A stretch of 6,117 nucleotides of DNA from assembly GCA_946546075.1 (NCBI GenBank), contig CAMNNV010000084.1, forward strand, positions 1 through 6,117, written 5' to 3'. This stretch comes from an uncultured Bacillota bacterium (GTDB taxonomy: Bacteria; Bacillota; Clostridia; Peptostreptococcales; Anaerovoracaceae). Positions 6,079 to 6,117 of this stretch are shown here, in pieces. Numbering within the stretch: position 1 is the first letter of the stretch; every line of letters begins with the position of its first letter. The position numbers and the translations under genes are program-made. The notes under the pieces were generated by a model that saw only the letters and a list, made by a program, of their open reading frames with translations, made no database searches and was not told where the DNA came from.

Positions 6079-6117
6079 GCCGGCCGCCATACGTATTGCA
6101 CTAGCCAAGCGGCCGGC
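6079..6117 (+). other. Strong GC hairpin at the window end (possible terminator, attenuator or leader stem)
   Basis: GCCGGCCGC (6079-6087) and GCGGCCGGC (6109-6117) are exact 9-bp reverse complements with a 21-nt loop. The right arm ends on the last base of the window, so whether a T-tract follows cannot be seen. With the promoter at 5993-6021 it could terminate a small RNA of about 90-100 nt, or form a leader structure for a downstream gene. Confidence 0.5.

Noticed and set aside
5666..6108. Three overlapping minus-strand frames of 61-94 codons across the 62-bp repeats
   Set aside because: Their similar peptides (such as LVPDRDSNY) arise because the 62-bp unit is repeated and poor in stops on that strand. 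The period rotates the reading frame, and no start with a ribosome binding site is visible.
6002..6117. Open frame from ATG 6002 to the window end
   Set aside because: The ATG lies upstream of the predicted -10 and start site and has no ribosome binding site. The frame is only 38 codons long and GC-rich, so openness is expected by chance.

Overview
The window looks like chromosome from an anaerobic Firmicute, probably a clostridial amino-acid fermenter. The evidence is strong AGGAGG-type ribosome binding sites, tightly packed genes, a ferredoxin-linked indolepyruvate oxidoreductase, and a LemA/DUF2207 pair. The species cannot be named from this sequence. The base composition of the genes is moderately GC-rich by eye.

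Left part (1-1980, minus strand): a two-gene operon, iorA then iorB, for the indolepyruvate:ferredoxin oxidoreductase. iorA is complete. iorB starts on an ATGA overlap with the iorA stop and leaves the window after 40 codons. The 111 bp between iorA and the next gene is a divergent promoter region with a -10-like element facing each way.

Middle part (2092-5299, plus strand): three genes, probably one operon. They encode a TVP38/TMEM64-type (VTT domain) membrane protein, a LemA protein, and a large DUF2207 membrane protein with a polyglycine tail. The first gap is 15 nt and the second junction overlaps by 23 nt. All three products are predicted at the cell envelope. LemA and DUF2207 genes are often neighbours, and neither has a settled biochemical role.

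Right part (5300-6117): 818 bp with no credible protein gene but much structure. (a) A ladder of four GC-rich hairpins at about 39-nt spacing (5351-5488) runs into a fifth, which is a strong intrinsic terminator (5510-5535). (b) 5536-5599 holds nothing I recognise. (c) Six tandem 62-bp repeat units (5600-5970) alternate between two subtypes, giving a 124-bp higher-order period, and each unit carries a conserved inverted pair of 10-bp arms. (d) At the right edge there is a sigma70-type promoter (5993-6021), an 18-bp inverted repeat over the predicted transcription start (6024-6041), and further hairpins that reach the window end. These probably belong to a gene or small RNA beyond the window.

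The repeat array and the hairpin ladder are the least explained parts of the window and the best candidates for something undescribed.
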